A DNA stretch of 64,000 nucleotides. Origin: Streptomyces lacrimifluminis. Its GTDB lineage: Bacteria > Actinomycetota > Actinomycetes > Streptomycetales > Streptomycetaceae. A program made the position numbers and the translations under genes. Below the pieces are notes generated by a model, which did not search any database, was not told the origin of the DNA, and worked only from the letters and a program-made list of their open reading frames with translations. Positions within the stretch are counted from its first letter, which is position 1. Every line of letters begins with the position of its first letter. The stretch spans positions 1 to 64,000 of the forward strand of contig NZ_BMMU01000014.1 of the NCBI RefSeq assembly GCF_014646095.1, given 5' to 3'. Shown piece by piece: positions 8,951-18,985 of the stretch.

Positions 8951-9352
8951 ATGACGAGCACCCTGCGCGCGGCAGCGCGTTCACTGCGGCGCGCAATCCC
9001 GGCCGCGGCCATCGCGACGGCCGCAGCGCTTCCCCTGTTGCTCCCCACGCCGGCCCAGGCGACCACGCCGGAAGTCGAGTTGTACGTGTGGGCAACCGGT
9101 GTGAACGTACGGGCGTGCCCGGAGGTCTCCGCGGCCTGCCCGGCGATCGCGGGCGCGCAGATCGGCAAGCGGTGGGTGACGGCGTTCTGCCAGCGCCAGG
9201 GCACCCAGGTGGTGGACGGCCCCTACCGCAACAACTGGTGGGTGCAGGTAAACGCGGGCGGCCCGGTCGGCTGGATCAGCGCGGTGTACGTGCGCGGCGG
9301 CGACAACGACCAGCCGGTGCCTGGCCTGTCCACCGGGTCCGACTGCAAATGA
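8951..9352 (+). CDS. Secreted SH3-like domain protein
   Basis: 133 residues. The Sec signal peptide is about 1-37 (basic MTSTLRAAARSLRRA, hydrophobic core, cut after PTPAQA). The mature part resembles a bacterial SH3 domain: VWATGVNVRACPEVSAACPA, RNNWWVQVNAGGPVGWISAV, YVRGG. It has four cysteines that could form disulfides. SH3b domains often bind peptidoglycan, so a wall-associated extracellular role is inferred. ATG 8951 is preceded by GAGGAGACGACC, a good ribosome site. Confidence 0.75.
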   Translation: MTSTLRAAARSLRRAIPAAAIATAAALPLLLPTPAQATTPEVELYVWATGVNVRACPEVSAACPAIAGAQIGKRWVTAFCQRQGTQVVDGPYRNNWWVQVNAGGPVGWISAVYVRGGDNDQPVPGLSTGSDCK

Positions 9353-9456
9353 CCCCGGAGGACAGGGGCACGGACGCTCTTGCAAGGGGCCCGTTCCTGG
9401 CGGACGCAGCGGCGGACTCAGTGACGGCGCCGGGCAGCGCGTCGTCGGCCTGGCCG

Positions 9457-10416
9457 TCAGTGCGGGAAGCGGCGGGGTGGGCGGGTGACTATCGATCCGC
9501 GGAACTCGGCGATCCGCGAATGGACTTGGCGCATCAGGTGGGTTTCCTCGATCCGGTCCAGGTAGAGGCAGCGGGCTGCCAGGCCCGGGAGGTCGAAGGC
9601 GAAGTACAGGGACATCAGCGGGTTCACGAACAACTCGCTGCCCCGGGTGCGGTCTGTGAACCGGACGTCGCCGAACGAGCCGCGCACGGCTGCCGCGATG
9701 GATCCGTTCACGATGCTGGGGTGCTCCGGGGTGTGCTGCTGTGCGTGCGTCACCGCGTCAAGGTAGAGGGCGCCCTCACGGGTGGTACGTGGTATCGAGA
9801 ACGCGCCGAGGTACGCGCCGTCGCGCTCCAGCGCGGCGATGTTCTCCAGTACCTGCACATGGTTCACGCCGTGGTACGCGTCCACGCCGAAGCCGACCGA
9901 GACGACGAGCCGGGTCGGTATATCGTCCAGCGCGGCCAACGCCGCCACGCTGGCCAGGTCCTCTTCCGGAGTACCGAGCCCGGCTTCGTCGCCGCGCATC
10001 AGAATGTCCGTACCGCCGTCGACCAGCACCACGGCGTCGACGCGGTGCAGCTCGATCAGTTCTCGGTAGGCGGCGCGCAGCGGACGCACCCCGGTCCGGG
10101 GGAAGGCGTACACGGTGAACGGGTAGCCGTTCCGGCTCAGCCACTGGGCAAGGGTCCGCTCGGGGAAATAGCTCTGGTGCAAAGCCGAGTCGGGAGTGAT
10201 CGCGGCCAGGTCGGGGGCGACCCAGTCGTCGATCGGAAGACCCTCGAGTGCGCTGAAGGAGAGGTTCGCGAGATGCACCTGTTTGCCCTGGTGCAAGAGG
10301 GAAAGAGCCAACGGCAGACCGGAGTAGATGTCGAATCCACCACCCGCGCCCGCGACGAGGATCCGTTCGGCATCGGCAAGTCGGCTGAAGAGTGGGTTGG
10401 AGTGAAGAGACGTCAT
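9457..10416 (-). CDS. DUF1152 family protein
   Basis: About 319 residues. An N-terminal glycine-rich nucleotide-binding-like turn, ILVAGAGGGFDIYSGLPLAL, begins around residue 15. The acidic active-site-like segment DAVVLVDGGTDILMRGDEAG and ASVAALAALDDIPTRLVVSV follow, with VNPLMSLYFAFDLPGLAARC near the end. This is the pattern of DUF1152 proteins, which look Rossmann-like and have no established reaction. It has no signal or membrane segments. ATG 10416 is chosen; ATG 10425 is also possible. It is a single gene, not in an operon. Confidence 0.7.
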   Translation of the reverse strand: MTSLHSNPLFSRLADAERILVAGAGGGFDIYSGLPLALSLLHQGKQVHLANLSFSALEGLPIDDWVAPDLAAITPDSALHQSYFPERTLAQWLSRNGYPFTVYAFPRTGVRPLRAAYRELIELHRVDAVVLVDGGTDILMRGDEAGLGTPEEDLASVAALAALDDIPTRLVVSVGFGVDAYHGVNHVQVLENIAALERDGAYLGAFSIPRTTREGALYLDAVTHAQQHTPEHPSIVNGSIAAAVRGSFGDVRFTDRTRGSELFVNPLMSLYFAFDLPGLAARCLYLDRIEETHLMRQVHSRIAEFRGSIVTRPPRRFPH

Positions 10417-11155
10417 GCCGATCATTGTCCCGGGACCCGGCACCGGGCGCCCCGGGTTCCCGCCCGACGATGAAGTCGCGGAGCAACAGGAACGAAGGTC
10501 ACCAGGCTCGACCGCCAGAGGCGGCCTACGCGGTGACAGGCCCTGGCTGACACCCGCTCAGACCTGCACATGCACTCATGAGACACCTGGTGCAGCTCAC
10601 ACAAACGGCGAGGAAAGCGTACGGGACGTCGCCGGGCCGCCTCGCGTCGAGCGGTTGCAGAACCGGCTGGCCCGGCGCGGCACCAGGGCGGGCCGGGCGA
10701 CCCAGGAGTGGCCCGCCCACTTCGTCGCGTTCGATCCGTCGCGTTCGATCCGTTGCGGCCGGCCGGGACGGACACGACCGGGTGGCCGTACCGGCGGCGC
10801 GGGGCCGCGCTGGAGTCCGTGCTCGCCACTCACTGGGCTGTGGGATGGGCGGTGCAGGCCCTGTGCCCGTCTGCCGACGAGGCCTGTGTCGTGCGCGAGT
10901 GGCTGACGCGGGCGTCGGTCGGGAGGGAGCCCTGCGTCTCTGGACGATGCCTACCGGCCCTCGGTGAGGGACCGGCAGAAACGCAAGGTCCGCGAGACGA
11001 GAGCGGCGACCGTGCCGCACGGTCACGGCTCCCCGGCCGCTCCCCACGTGATGGTGACCGCGCGGCCGTGACGGTTACGCCGTTTGGTGGAGTGCTGCCT
11101 CGACTGGAGCGCGGAGTCGTCGTCGCCGAAAGACAGTTGAGACGGTGCCCTTGAT
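10417..11155. other. Gene-poor interval, no supported gene
   Basis: Long open frames exist on both strands, as expected at this GC content, but none has a ribosome site plus convincing protein composition. Short stretches such as VERLQNRLARRGTRAGRATQ (plus strand, near 10645-10705) look faintly protein-like and may be relic. A perfect 14-bp tandem duplication is described separately. Confidence 0.4.
10724..10751. repeat. Two perfect tandem copies of a 14-bp unit
   Basis: gtcgcgttcgatcc occurs at 10724-10737 and again directly at 10738-10751, followed by gt. It sits in non-coding sequence and is probably a replication-slippage duplication. Confidence 0.8.
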
Positions 11156-11173
11156 AGGGAAGGGTCTGTGGCC

Positions 11174-11722
11174 ATGGAGTTCTTCTGCTATCACCGTGAT
11201 CGGCCCGGCTCCCTCGCGTTACGTGAGGAGTTGCTGGAGACGCACTGGTCCTACGTGGACCGGTACGCGAAGGAACTGATCGCTCGCGGCCCGACCTTCG
11301 CCGCTGATGGTGAGACACCCACCGGCAGCGTGCACATCGTCGACCTGCCCGATCCCGCCGCCGCCCGCGCGTTCGTCTTCGACGAGCCCAACTACCGGGC
11401 CGGCGCGTACCGGGACGTGCTGCTGCGCCGGTGGCGCAACGTGCTGGGACGCACCATGTGGGAATTCCCGGGTGGCCGGACCGGTGGCAACCGGTACCTG
11501 GTGCTCGGCCTCGGCGAAGGCCCGGCCGCCGACCTCGCCCTGCCGCTCGACCGGGACGAGCTCGTCGCGTACGGGCCGCTGCTGTCCGACGACGGCGACA
11601 CCTGGCTGGGTACGGCGGCGCTGCTCAGGGCCCCGGATCCGGACACGGCACGAGCCGTCCTGACTCCGGACCGGTACGCGGACATCGAGGTCCACGACTG
11701 GGAGTTCGGCGGGCGCCGATGA
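11174..11722 (+). CDS. YCII-related domain protein
   Basis: About 182 residues. The N-terminal half is a YciI-like alpha/beta fold: FFCYHRDRPGSLALREELLE, THWSYVDRYAKELIARGPTF, then the characteristic SVHIVDLPDPAAARAFVFDE and PNYRAGAYRDVLLRRWRNVL. The C-terminal half looks like a second, diverged copy (YLVLGLGEGPAADLALPLDR ... AYGPLLSDDGDTWLGTAALL). YciI-like domains bind small molecules; no reaction is assigned. ATG 11174 lies 9 bases after AGGGAAGGG, while GTG 11168 lies only 3 bases after it, so the ATG is preferred. It is 58 bases upstream of the hydrolase gene and may be co-transcribed with it. Confidence 0.75.
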   Translation: MEFFCYHRDRPGSLALREELLETHWSYVDRYAKELIARGPTFAADGETPTGSVHIVDLPDPAAARAFVFDEPNYRAGAYRDVLLRRWRNVLGRTMWEFPGGRTGGNRYLVLGLGEGPAADLALPLDRDELVAYGPLLSDDGDTWLGTAALLRAPDPDTARAVLTPDRYADIEVHDWEFGGRR

Positions 11723-11780
11723 GCCACGAAGGCACCGCCCTGATGTCATCTCCGGACCACATCGACCTGGGGCAGGAGCG

Positions 11781-12933
11781 GTGACGGTGGCGCTGCGGAC
11801 CGTTCCACTGGTCGGCGGGCCGGTGGAGCTACGGGGAGCGCTGGACCTGGAGACCACGCAGGCAGGGGTGATGCCGCGCCGGCTGCCCGCGTGGACCAAG
11901 GCGCAGTACCAGGACCCGTCGGTCTACGGAGTGACCGTGATGCCTTCGGGGGTCCGGCTGGTGTTCCGCACCGACGCGCGCGCATTGGAGTTCGAGGTAC
12001 TCACCTTCACCGGCCAGCTCGCCTGCGACCCCCACCCTCGCCCGACCGGGATGCTGGAGTTGCTGGTGGACGGCGCCTTGGCCGGCCGTCAGCAGGCGCC
12101 GGTGGGCAACGTGCTGCGGATGGCGGGCCCCGGGTCCGTACAGGAACTCGTCCCGGGCGGGCCAGCAACCGTACGGTTCGCCGGGCTGCCGGCCGGCATG
12201 AAGAACGTCGAGTTGTGGCTGCCACAGCAGACCCCAACGGAACTGGTGGCCCTGCGCGCTGACGGCGACGTGCTGGCATCACTGCCGGACGGGCGGCGCC
12301 GCTGGGTGCACCACGGGAGTTCCATCAGTCACTGCATCGAGGCTGACGGCCCGACCGGGACCTGGCCGGTGGTGGCAGCCGCGCTCGGAGGGGTGGAGGT
12401 GATCAACCTCAGCCAGGCGGGCAACGCGCTGCTGGATCCCTATGTCGCAAGGACGATCCGCGATACGCCCGCCGACCTGATCAGCCTCAAGGTGGGGATC
12501 AACATCGTGAGCCTGTCCGCCTTCCGGCTGCGGACGTTCGGCCCGGCGGTACACGGGTTCCTGGACACGATCCGGGATGGACACCCGGACACCCCGCTGC
12601 TGTTGATCTCTCCGGTGAGCTGTCCGGCCCTGGAGGAGACCCCCGGCCCGACCGCTACCGGCCCGGACGGGAGGCTCGTGGCCCTGGGCGATCGGGCCGA
12701 TGTGGCCGCCGGGGCATTGTCGCTGGCGGTGGTCCGTGCCGAGCTGGCCCGGATAGCTGCGGCACGACAGGCGACTGATCCCCACCTCCACCATCTCGAC
12801 GGACGCGAGCTGCTCGGCCCTGAAGAGGCAGATGACCTGCCCCGACGGCCTTCACCCCACCGCCGCCGCATACCGGCGAATGGGCAAGCGCTTCGCGGCC
12901 CACGCCTTCGCGGCCGACGGTCCCTTGCGCTGA
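11781..12933 (+). pseudogene. SGNH/GDSL hydrolase, frameshifted just before the catalytic His
   Basis: From GTG/ATG-proximal 11781 the frame encodes an SGNH esterase-like protein with an N-terminal beta-rich domain. The catalytic Ser block is WVHHGSSISH (near 12303-12332), followed by NLSQAGNALLDPYVARTIRD and LISLKVGINIVSLSA (oxyanion Gly/Asn). At 12840-12843 a run of four C shifts the frame. In the +1 frame the expected end follows exactly: PDGLHPTAAAYRRMGKRFAA, with the Asp-x-x-His motif, to a TGA at 12931-12933. As written, the open frame runs on to 13292 with non-protein-like sequence and lacks the catalytic His. Either a recent one-base insertion or a base-calling error in a homopolymer. 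Confidence 0.75.
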
Positions 12934-13037
12934 GCCAGTCGGGCTCCACACCCCGCACCGAGGGTGGACCTTCGGCGACTGGCGCCAGTGCCGACTCGGC
13001 TGGTCGAGGAGCTCGAGAGCGGCCGACGTTTCCTGGC

Positions 13038-13225
13038 TCAGGCGGCCTGCGTGAGGTCGTCCGGACGGGGCGCCGGCCGTTCGGCCCGGCTGGCACGGCT
13101 GGCACGGCTGGCACGGCTGGCACGGCTGGCACGGCTGGCAGGCTTGCGTGTGAGGCGGCCGGCCATGAGCGTGATCGACGCCCACGCGATCAGGGCCTCA
13201 CAGTGCTGACCTGGACGAACTCCGG
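13038..13225 (-). pseudogene. C-terminal scrap of an IS5-type transposase
   Basis: The minus strand reads HCEALIAWASITLMAGRLTR followed by K and a run of SRA repeats to a stop at 13038. EAxIxWAxIxLMxRRLTR is a common C-terminal block of Streptomyces DDE transposases. Nothing of the catalytic core is found upstream, so this is a small remnant. The repeat tail comes from the 9-bp tandem array and is probably not original. Sequence between 12934 and 13405 otherwise holds no supported gene. Confidence 0.4.
13088..13140. repeat. 9-bp tandem repeat, about 5.9 copies
   Basis: ggctggcac is repeated five times without change from 13088 to 13132, plus a partial sixth copy to 13140. The period is divisible by three, so all frames stay open (Ser-Arg-Ala on the minus strand, Leu-Ala-Arg on the plus strand). 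It looks like a slippage-prone minisatellite. Confidence 0.9.
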
Positions 13226-13405
13226 AACGCCAGAAAGACTCTGGGCGGCAGGTGGTGTGTCCCATGACGCGCGGGACACAGCACCCAGCTGAGCTCGCCG
13301 CCCCGACCCTGGCCGCGGCTGCGCCGCCCCTCCGCCGGACAGTGGACGTGTTGCGATCTCCGTCTGGGGATCCATGACGATCCGTCCGGCGCGTGTCCCA
13401 CGAGG

Positions 13406-14164
13406 TCAAGCCGAGGTCCCGTCGTCGGCCAGGTCGTCGAAGATCACGACCTCGCGGGTGAGGAGGAAGAAGGACAGGGAGGGCTGCAAGTGCGCACCGT
13501 GCTTCTCCGCCTGCCCGGCCAAGGCCTCCTGCCAGGCGCGGAAACCGGTCAGAGCCTCCGCCTCGTCGCACCACAGGGCGAAGTAGGCGTCGTACGCGGG
13601 CTGCTCCGACGTGCCTCCGAAGTACGCGGCCATACCGTCCCCGGGGAGGGGCGTGTGCCACGCGTGGCCGCGCAGGTACTGGGCGGGCCCGGCCGGGTCG
13701 GCGAGCAGTTCCTCGTAGGCCTGTCGCAAGTCCTGCTGGAAGGTTTCCGGGGCGAGCCCGTCTGCGGCCTTGAGAAAGTGGAGGATCTTCACCGTGCCGG
13801 TTGCGGATCGGGGTGTCTCGGCCGCGCTCTCCTCGACGAGCATGCTGACCGCGGCCGGCTGGTCGCTGAAGTTGGCCCCGTCCGGGCCGACGACCTCGCG
13901 CGTGTACGGGTCCGCGAAGGTCTGCGCCATGGACTCGAGGTCGTCGAAGTACAGCTCGGTCACGGAGTCGCGCGGCAGGGTCACCTGATAGCCCACGTCC
14001 CCGAGCGCGCCGTAGGCGCCGTCGAGCACGTGGTTCTGGACGTACTTGCGCACGGTCAGCTTGTCGGCGCGCGCTATCGCGCCGTGCACGTTCTCGACGT
14101 ACTCGGCGTACTCGGCGTGCGTCATGCCGGGACGGCGTCGTGCGGCGGCCACCAATTTGATCAT
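13406..14164 (-). CDS. EthD-domain protein, last gene of the hydroxyquinol operon
   Basis: 252 residues with two EthD/dimeric alpha-beta barrel repeats. Repeat one is MIKLVAAARRRPGMTHAEYA, EYVENVHGAIARADKLTVRK and YVQNHVLDGAYG. Repeat two begins near residue 124 (VKILHFLKAADGLAPETFQQ) and carries RGHAWHTPLPGDGMAAYFGG. EthD proteins often sit in catabolic clusters and are thought to help an oxygenase or remove reactive intermediates. It lies 58 bases downstream of the maleylacetate reductase gene on the same strand. The start has a good ribosome site (CAGGAGACTCAA just upstream). Confidence 0.8.
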   Translation of the reverse strand: MIKLVAAARRRPGMTHAEYAEYVENVHGAIARADKLTVRKYVQNHVLDGAYGALGDVGYQVTLPRDSVTELYFDDLESMAQTFADPYTREVVGPDGANFSDQPAAVSMLVEESAAETPRSATGTVKILHFLKAADGLAPETFQQDLRQAYEELLADPAGPAQYLRGHAWHTPLPGDGMAAYFGGTSEQPAYDAYFALWCDEAEALTGFRAWQEALAGQAEKHGAHLQPSLSFFLLTREVVIFDDLADDGTSA

Positions 14165-14222
14165 TTGAGTCTCCTGGTGCGGCGATGTATGACGGATATC
14201 CGTGATGCTCGGGAAGGGTCGG

Positions 14223-15274
<1,052 letters not shown>

Positions 15275-15278
<4 letters not shown>

Positions 15279-16144
15279 CGTGCCGACTCGGATTCCGGGG
15301 CCAGCACGATGTCGAACCTCGCGTGGGTGAAGGGCACGGTCACGCCGAAGCGCTCGGCGTCCCGTTCCTCGTACGAATCGGTGAAGTCCGTGATCAGGCC
15401 TCGCTTGACCGCGAAGACCGCGTCGGAGTCGATGTACGGGCTGCCCGCGACGAACGCGTGCGTGGTGACCGGCCGGTGGTGCTCGGCACTCGCGATGAAG
15501 TGGATGTGGGCGGGCCGGTAGGGGTGCCGGCCGGTGGCTTCGAGCAGGAGGCCGACGGGGCCGTCGACGGGTATCGGGTAGTGGGAGGGAACGACGGTAC
15601 GGAACCAGTAGCGGCCCTCGCCGTCCGTACGGAATAGCCCGCGGCCGTTTCCCGGCGGCTGTTCGTCGGGCTGCTGCACGTCGTAGAAGCCGTCCTTGGA
15701 GCACTGCCACACGTCGAGTTCGGTGTCCGGCAGGGGGGTTCCGTCGGCGGCGAGCAGTCGGCCGGACACCACGCACGGGCGGCCGGTGCCGAGGAGGTCG
15801 ATGGAGTCGCCGAGCTCGCGGCGGGGCGAGGACGTCATGTGGAAGGGGCCGAGGACGGTGCTCCCGGTTCCCTCCTCGGCCCCGTTCAGGGTCTCGACGA
15901 GCATGGAGACGCCCAGGACGTCGGAGAGCAGGACGAACTCCTGGCGGGTGTCGTCGCAGGTCCGGCCGACGGCGGTGAGGAAGCCGATCGCGGTTTCCCA
16001 TTCCTCCATCGTGGGTTCGATGTCCCGCACGAAGTCGTGGAGGTGGTGGGTCAGGCTCTCCATGACCTGCCGCAGCCGCTGGTCCTTGGTCTGGCGAAAG
16101 CTCTCCACCACCGCGTCGGTGGCGGTCTCGACGGTGAAGTCCAC
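15275..16144 (-). CDS. Hydroxyquinol 1,2-dioxygenase (intradiol)
   Basis: 289 residues. A non-haem Fe(III) enzyme that opens 1,2,4-trihydroxybenzene to maleylacetate. The N-terminal helical dimerisation domain is about 1-100. The catalytic beta domain has the four iron ligands in the expected order: Tyr154 (DGFYDVQQ), Tyr189 (PSHYPIP), His213 and His215 (PAHIHF). Length and motif order match hydroxyquinol rather than catechol dioxygenases, and the coupled maleylacetate reductase supports this. It starts 9 bases after the stop of the hydrolase gene. Confidence 0.92.
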
Positions 16145-16153
16145 GTGGTGTTC

Positions 16154-17251
16154 CTATCGTTTCGGGGTGGCTCGGCCGGCGAGGACGTCGCTGAACCAGT
16201 CACCGGTGAGCGCGTCGCGTTCGGCCGCGTGGTTGTACAGGGTGTGTTCGCCGTCGGGCCAGATCCGCACCGCCGAGGTGGCGGGGTCGGCGGCGCGGAG
16301 GAACGGCTCCTGGTCCTCGTGGCGGGCGAGGGGGTCGCGACCGCCGTGCAGCAGGAGCAGTGGGCAGCCGATGCGGTGCTTGTCCGGGTCGAAGCGCAGG
16401 CTGTCCATGACCTCGGCCACCCGGCCCAGGTCGTCGCTGCCGACCACGGCGGCCATCTGCTCGCGGGCGGTACGGAATTCCGGGACGGCCGGCACCGCTG
16501 GAGCACCGTTGACGACCACCGCGCCGACGCGCGGATCGGCGGCGGCCAGGTGGGCGGCGAACAGGCCGCCGAAGCTGACGCCCTGGACGCCGATCGCACC
16601 GCCGAGGCGGGGATCGGCCTCGGCCAGGTCGACGAAGCGGGCGAAGCCGTCGGTGACGTGCTCGTCGACGTACAGTCCGTGGCGCAGCCGTGACTCGCCC
16701 TGGCCGGGGCCTTCGGCAAGCAGACAGGCCAGGCCGCGCGCCGTGTACGCGTCGGCGAGGGCGAGATACGCGGCCCCCCAACCGCTCAGCCCGCCCCATA
16801 CGAGGACGGTGGCCCGGGGCGGCACGGTCGCCGGCAGGGACAGCCAGCCGCCGAGGACGCCGTCGCGGTGAGGGATCTCGACCCGCTCGACGCCGGGTGC
16901 GAGGGCGGCGGTCGCGGCGGTGTGCCGGGCATACAGTTCCCGTTTCTCCGGGGTGTCGTTCTGGTACGCCATCTGCGCGAACATCAGGGCCGCGGAGGCG
17001 AACCGGTATGCCTGCCGGGCGGTGGCGTGGTGCCCGGCGGCTTGTGCCGACCGCGCGCGCTCCAGCTGTGTGTCGGCGATCGCCGCGGCGGCATCCGGCC
17101 ACGGGATTCCGGCGGTGGTGTCGGTGAGCAGCCGTCGGGCGTCGGCGGGATCCATGCCACAGTCGGTGAGCCGGGTGAAAGGCATGGCCCGGTGCTGGGC
17201 GGCGACCAGCGGCGGCAATCCGGCCCCCGCTCCAGGATCTCCGGTCGTCAT
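16154..17251 (-). CDS. Alpha/beta hydrolase, FrsA/2,6-dihydroxypseudooxynicotine-hydrolase type
   Basis: 365 residues. An N-terminal helical region (1-120) precedes an alpha/beta hydrolase core. The likely triad is Ser226 (GVSFGG), Asp306 (GGRDPL) and His336 (DGEHTLY). This architecture resembles the nicotine-pathway enzyme that splits a C-C bond of an acylated dihydroxy ring, and FrsA-like proteins. Its ATG overlaps the stop of the hydroxylase gene (ATGA, 17248-17251). In this operon it would release an acyl side chain from a dihydroxybenzene, giving resorcinol or hydroxyquinol; that is inference. It could instead be a general esterase. Confidence 0.8.
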   Translation of the reverse strand: MTTGDPGAGAGLPPLVAAQHRAMPFTRLTDCGMDPADARRLLTDTTAGIPWPDAAAAIADTQLERARSAQAAGHHATARQAYRFASAALMFAQMAYQNDTPEKRELYARHTAATAALAPGVERVEIPHRDGVLGGWLSLPATVPPRATVLVWGGLSGWGAAYLALADAYTARGLACLLAEGPGQGESRLRHGLYVDEHVTDGFARFVDLAEADPRLGGAIGVQGVSFGGLFAAHLAAADPRVGAVVVNGAPAVPAVPEFRTAREQMAAVVGSDDLGRVAEVMDSLRFDPDKHRIGCPLLLLHGGRDPLARHEDQEPFLRAADPATSAVRIWPDGEHTLYNHAAERDALTGDWFSDVLAGRATPKR

Positions 17252-18804
17252 ACGGCCGCACCCACTGTTGCGGACAGCGCGGCGTCGAGGTCGTCCACCA
17301 GAGCGCCCAGGCCCGCGGTGTCGGCCGCCGTACCGAACAGCACGAAGTCGGGGCGCGCCAGATACGCGACCGCGCCGAGCAGGTGGAGGTACTCCCGGTG
17401 CCGTCCGTCGAGGTCGTCGACCGTGTCGAGGGCGACCACTGCGCAGCCCAGGCGCTCCAACCGGGCGAGGCGCTCGGGCCCCAGGGCATCGGTGGGATCC
17501 CCGGCGGTGACCAGGGTGAAGCCGTAGCCGGTCAGGTCGTCGAGGCGTCCGGTGCGGCCGTCGGCCAGACGGATCCGGCCCTGGGGGGTGAGGGTGCCGA
17601 CCGGCGTGCCGGCTTCCTTGCGCAGCACTCCGCCGCTCAGCGGTGGGAACGGGGGCGGTGGGGGCACCTTGCCGGCGAAGAAGGCCGCGTCCCGGGCCGC
17701 GGCGGCCTCGGTGTCGTGTGTGTTGGCGACCTTGCCCAGGCCGATCGCCGCGTGGGTGAGGGCGGTGACGTGCGGGCGGCGCTCGCTCTCGTAGGTGTCC
17801 AGGAGGGCGTCGGGTGCCAGGCCTCGGAGCACGAGATGCAGCTTCCAGGCGATGTTGGTGGCGTCGCGCAGGCCGCTGCACGCTCCCTGGCCGAGGTACG
17901 GCGGCATGGTGTGGGCGGCATCCCCGGCCAAGAAGACCCTGCCGGCCCGCCAACGGGTGGCGATGCGGGCCTCGAAGCCGTAGACCAGCTGCCGGATGAT
18001 GCGCACGTCCTCCGGGCCGAGGTCGTGGTACTCGCGCAGGAGCCGCCAGGCGCTCTTTGGGGTGGTCATCTCCTCACGGGTCTCGCCCGGCAGCAGGGCG
18101 AACTCGAAGCGCTGGCGCGTCGCGCCGATGTTGATGGTCATGTGCCCGCGCGCGGGATCGCAGTACTGGGTGCCGCACGCGAATTCCGGCGGCTGGGGGC
18201 GCAGCCACTCGGCGTCCACGTTGACCCACTGCTCGTTGAAGCCGAAGTCCCGTCGCTCCACGCCGAGCAGTTCACGGATCCCGCTGCGGCTGCCGTCTGC
18301 GGCGATCACATAGCGGGCGCGGACGCTGTCGTGTTGTCCGTCCGCGCACAGGGCGTCGGCGTTCCAGCCGCGCAGGCGCAGGCGGACTCCGTCGTCGTCC
18401 TGGTCGAGGCCGGTGACCGCCCACCCCTGACGGACGTCGACCGTGCCGTAGCCGCGCAACCGCCTGTCGATCGCGCTCTCCACATCCGGCTGGTACATGG
18501 AGATGTGATCCGGATACCCCATCGGGCCATCCGGGTTCGCCGGGATGTTCACCAGGTTCTCGCCCTTGCCGTTGACCCACACGTACTCGCACATCGACGA
18601 GTCCCGCAGTGCCTCGTCGACATCACCGGCCGCCTGGACGGTCCGGGCGGTCTCGTCGTCGATGTGGGTGAGTCTGGGCAGCCCGTACAGGCCGGGCCAG
18701 CGCTCGCAGACCACCACCCGGTGGCCGAGCCGGCCGAGCAGGGAAGCGGCGGTGAGACCGGTCGGCCCGTAGCCGACGACGGCGATGTCGTAGAGGGGAG
18801 CCAT
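17248..18804 (-). CDS. FAD-dependent aromatic hydroxylase, first gene of the operon
   Basis: 518 residues of the class A flavoprotein monooxygenases (PheA/MhpA/UbiH group). It shows the N-terminal FAD motif VVGYGPTGLTAASLLGRLGH, an Asp-Gly motif (YVIAADGSRSGIRELLG) and the C-terminal FAD site RVFLAGDAAHTMPPYLGQGA. A thioredoxin-like C-terminal domain typical of phenol hydroxylases covers roughly 400-518. It probably adds a hydroxyl to a resorcinol-type ring, making hydroxyquinol for the dioxygenase. ATG 18804 is chosen because MAPLYDIAVVG is the usual family start; the open frame extends to 18900 without protein-like sequence. Confidence 0.9.
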   Translation of the reverse strand: MAPLYDIAVVGYGPTGLTAASLLGRLGHRVVVCERWPGLYGLPRLTHIDDETARTVQAAGDVDEALRDSSMCEYVWVNGKGENLVNIPANPDGPMGYPDHISMYQPDVESAIDRRLRGYGTVDVRQGWAVTGLDQDDDGVRLRLRGWNADALCADGQHDSVRARYVIAADGSRSGIRELLGVERRDFGFNEQWVNVDAEWLRPQPPEFACGTQYCDPARGHMTINIGATRQRFEFALLPGETREEMTTPKSAWRLLREYHDLGPEDVRIIRQLVYGFEARIATRWRAGRVFLAGDAAHTMPPYLGQGACSGLRDATNIAWKLHLVLRGLAPDALLDTYESERRPHVTALTHAAIGLGKVANTHDTEAAAARDAAFFAGKVPPPPPFPPLSGGVLRKEAGTPVGTLTPQGRIRLADGRTGRLDDLTGYGFTLVTAGDPTDALGPERLARLERLGCAVVALDTVDDLDGRHREYLHLLGAVAYLARPDFVLFGTAADTAGLGALVDDLDAALSATVGAAV

Positions 18805-18898
18805 GAGGCACCTCCAGGAACAGCCCCGCGCCGTTGCGAGGGGTGAGGCGGGAAGACAAGAGGGACGCGGGTCGACCGTGCACAGCGACGCGATCCGC

Positions 18899-18941
18899 AT
18901 GTGAAGCTTGATTCACATTTAATGTGAGTCGAGATTCACAT
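18899..18941. promoter_or_regulatory. Two tandem 20-bp palindromes, likely TetR operators
   Basis: ATGTGAA-N6-TTCACAT spans 18899-18918 and ATGTGAG-N6-TTCACAT spans 18922-18941. They share 7-bp half-sites, have identical 6-bp spacing, and centres 23 bp apart, about two helical turns. They lie in the 181-bp gap between the divergent catabolic operon and the TetR gene. Two-site occupation by the adjacent regulator is inferred. Confidence 0.85.
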
Positions 18942-18985
18942 ACTGGCTCGATGGACGTCAAGAGGCCGGTCGATAAACTGCGTGA

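Noticed and set aside
13088..13140. Short regular repeats as a CRISPR array
   Set aside because: The unit is only 9 bp with no unique spacers and no cas genes are near.
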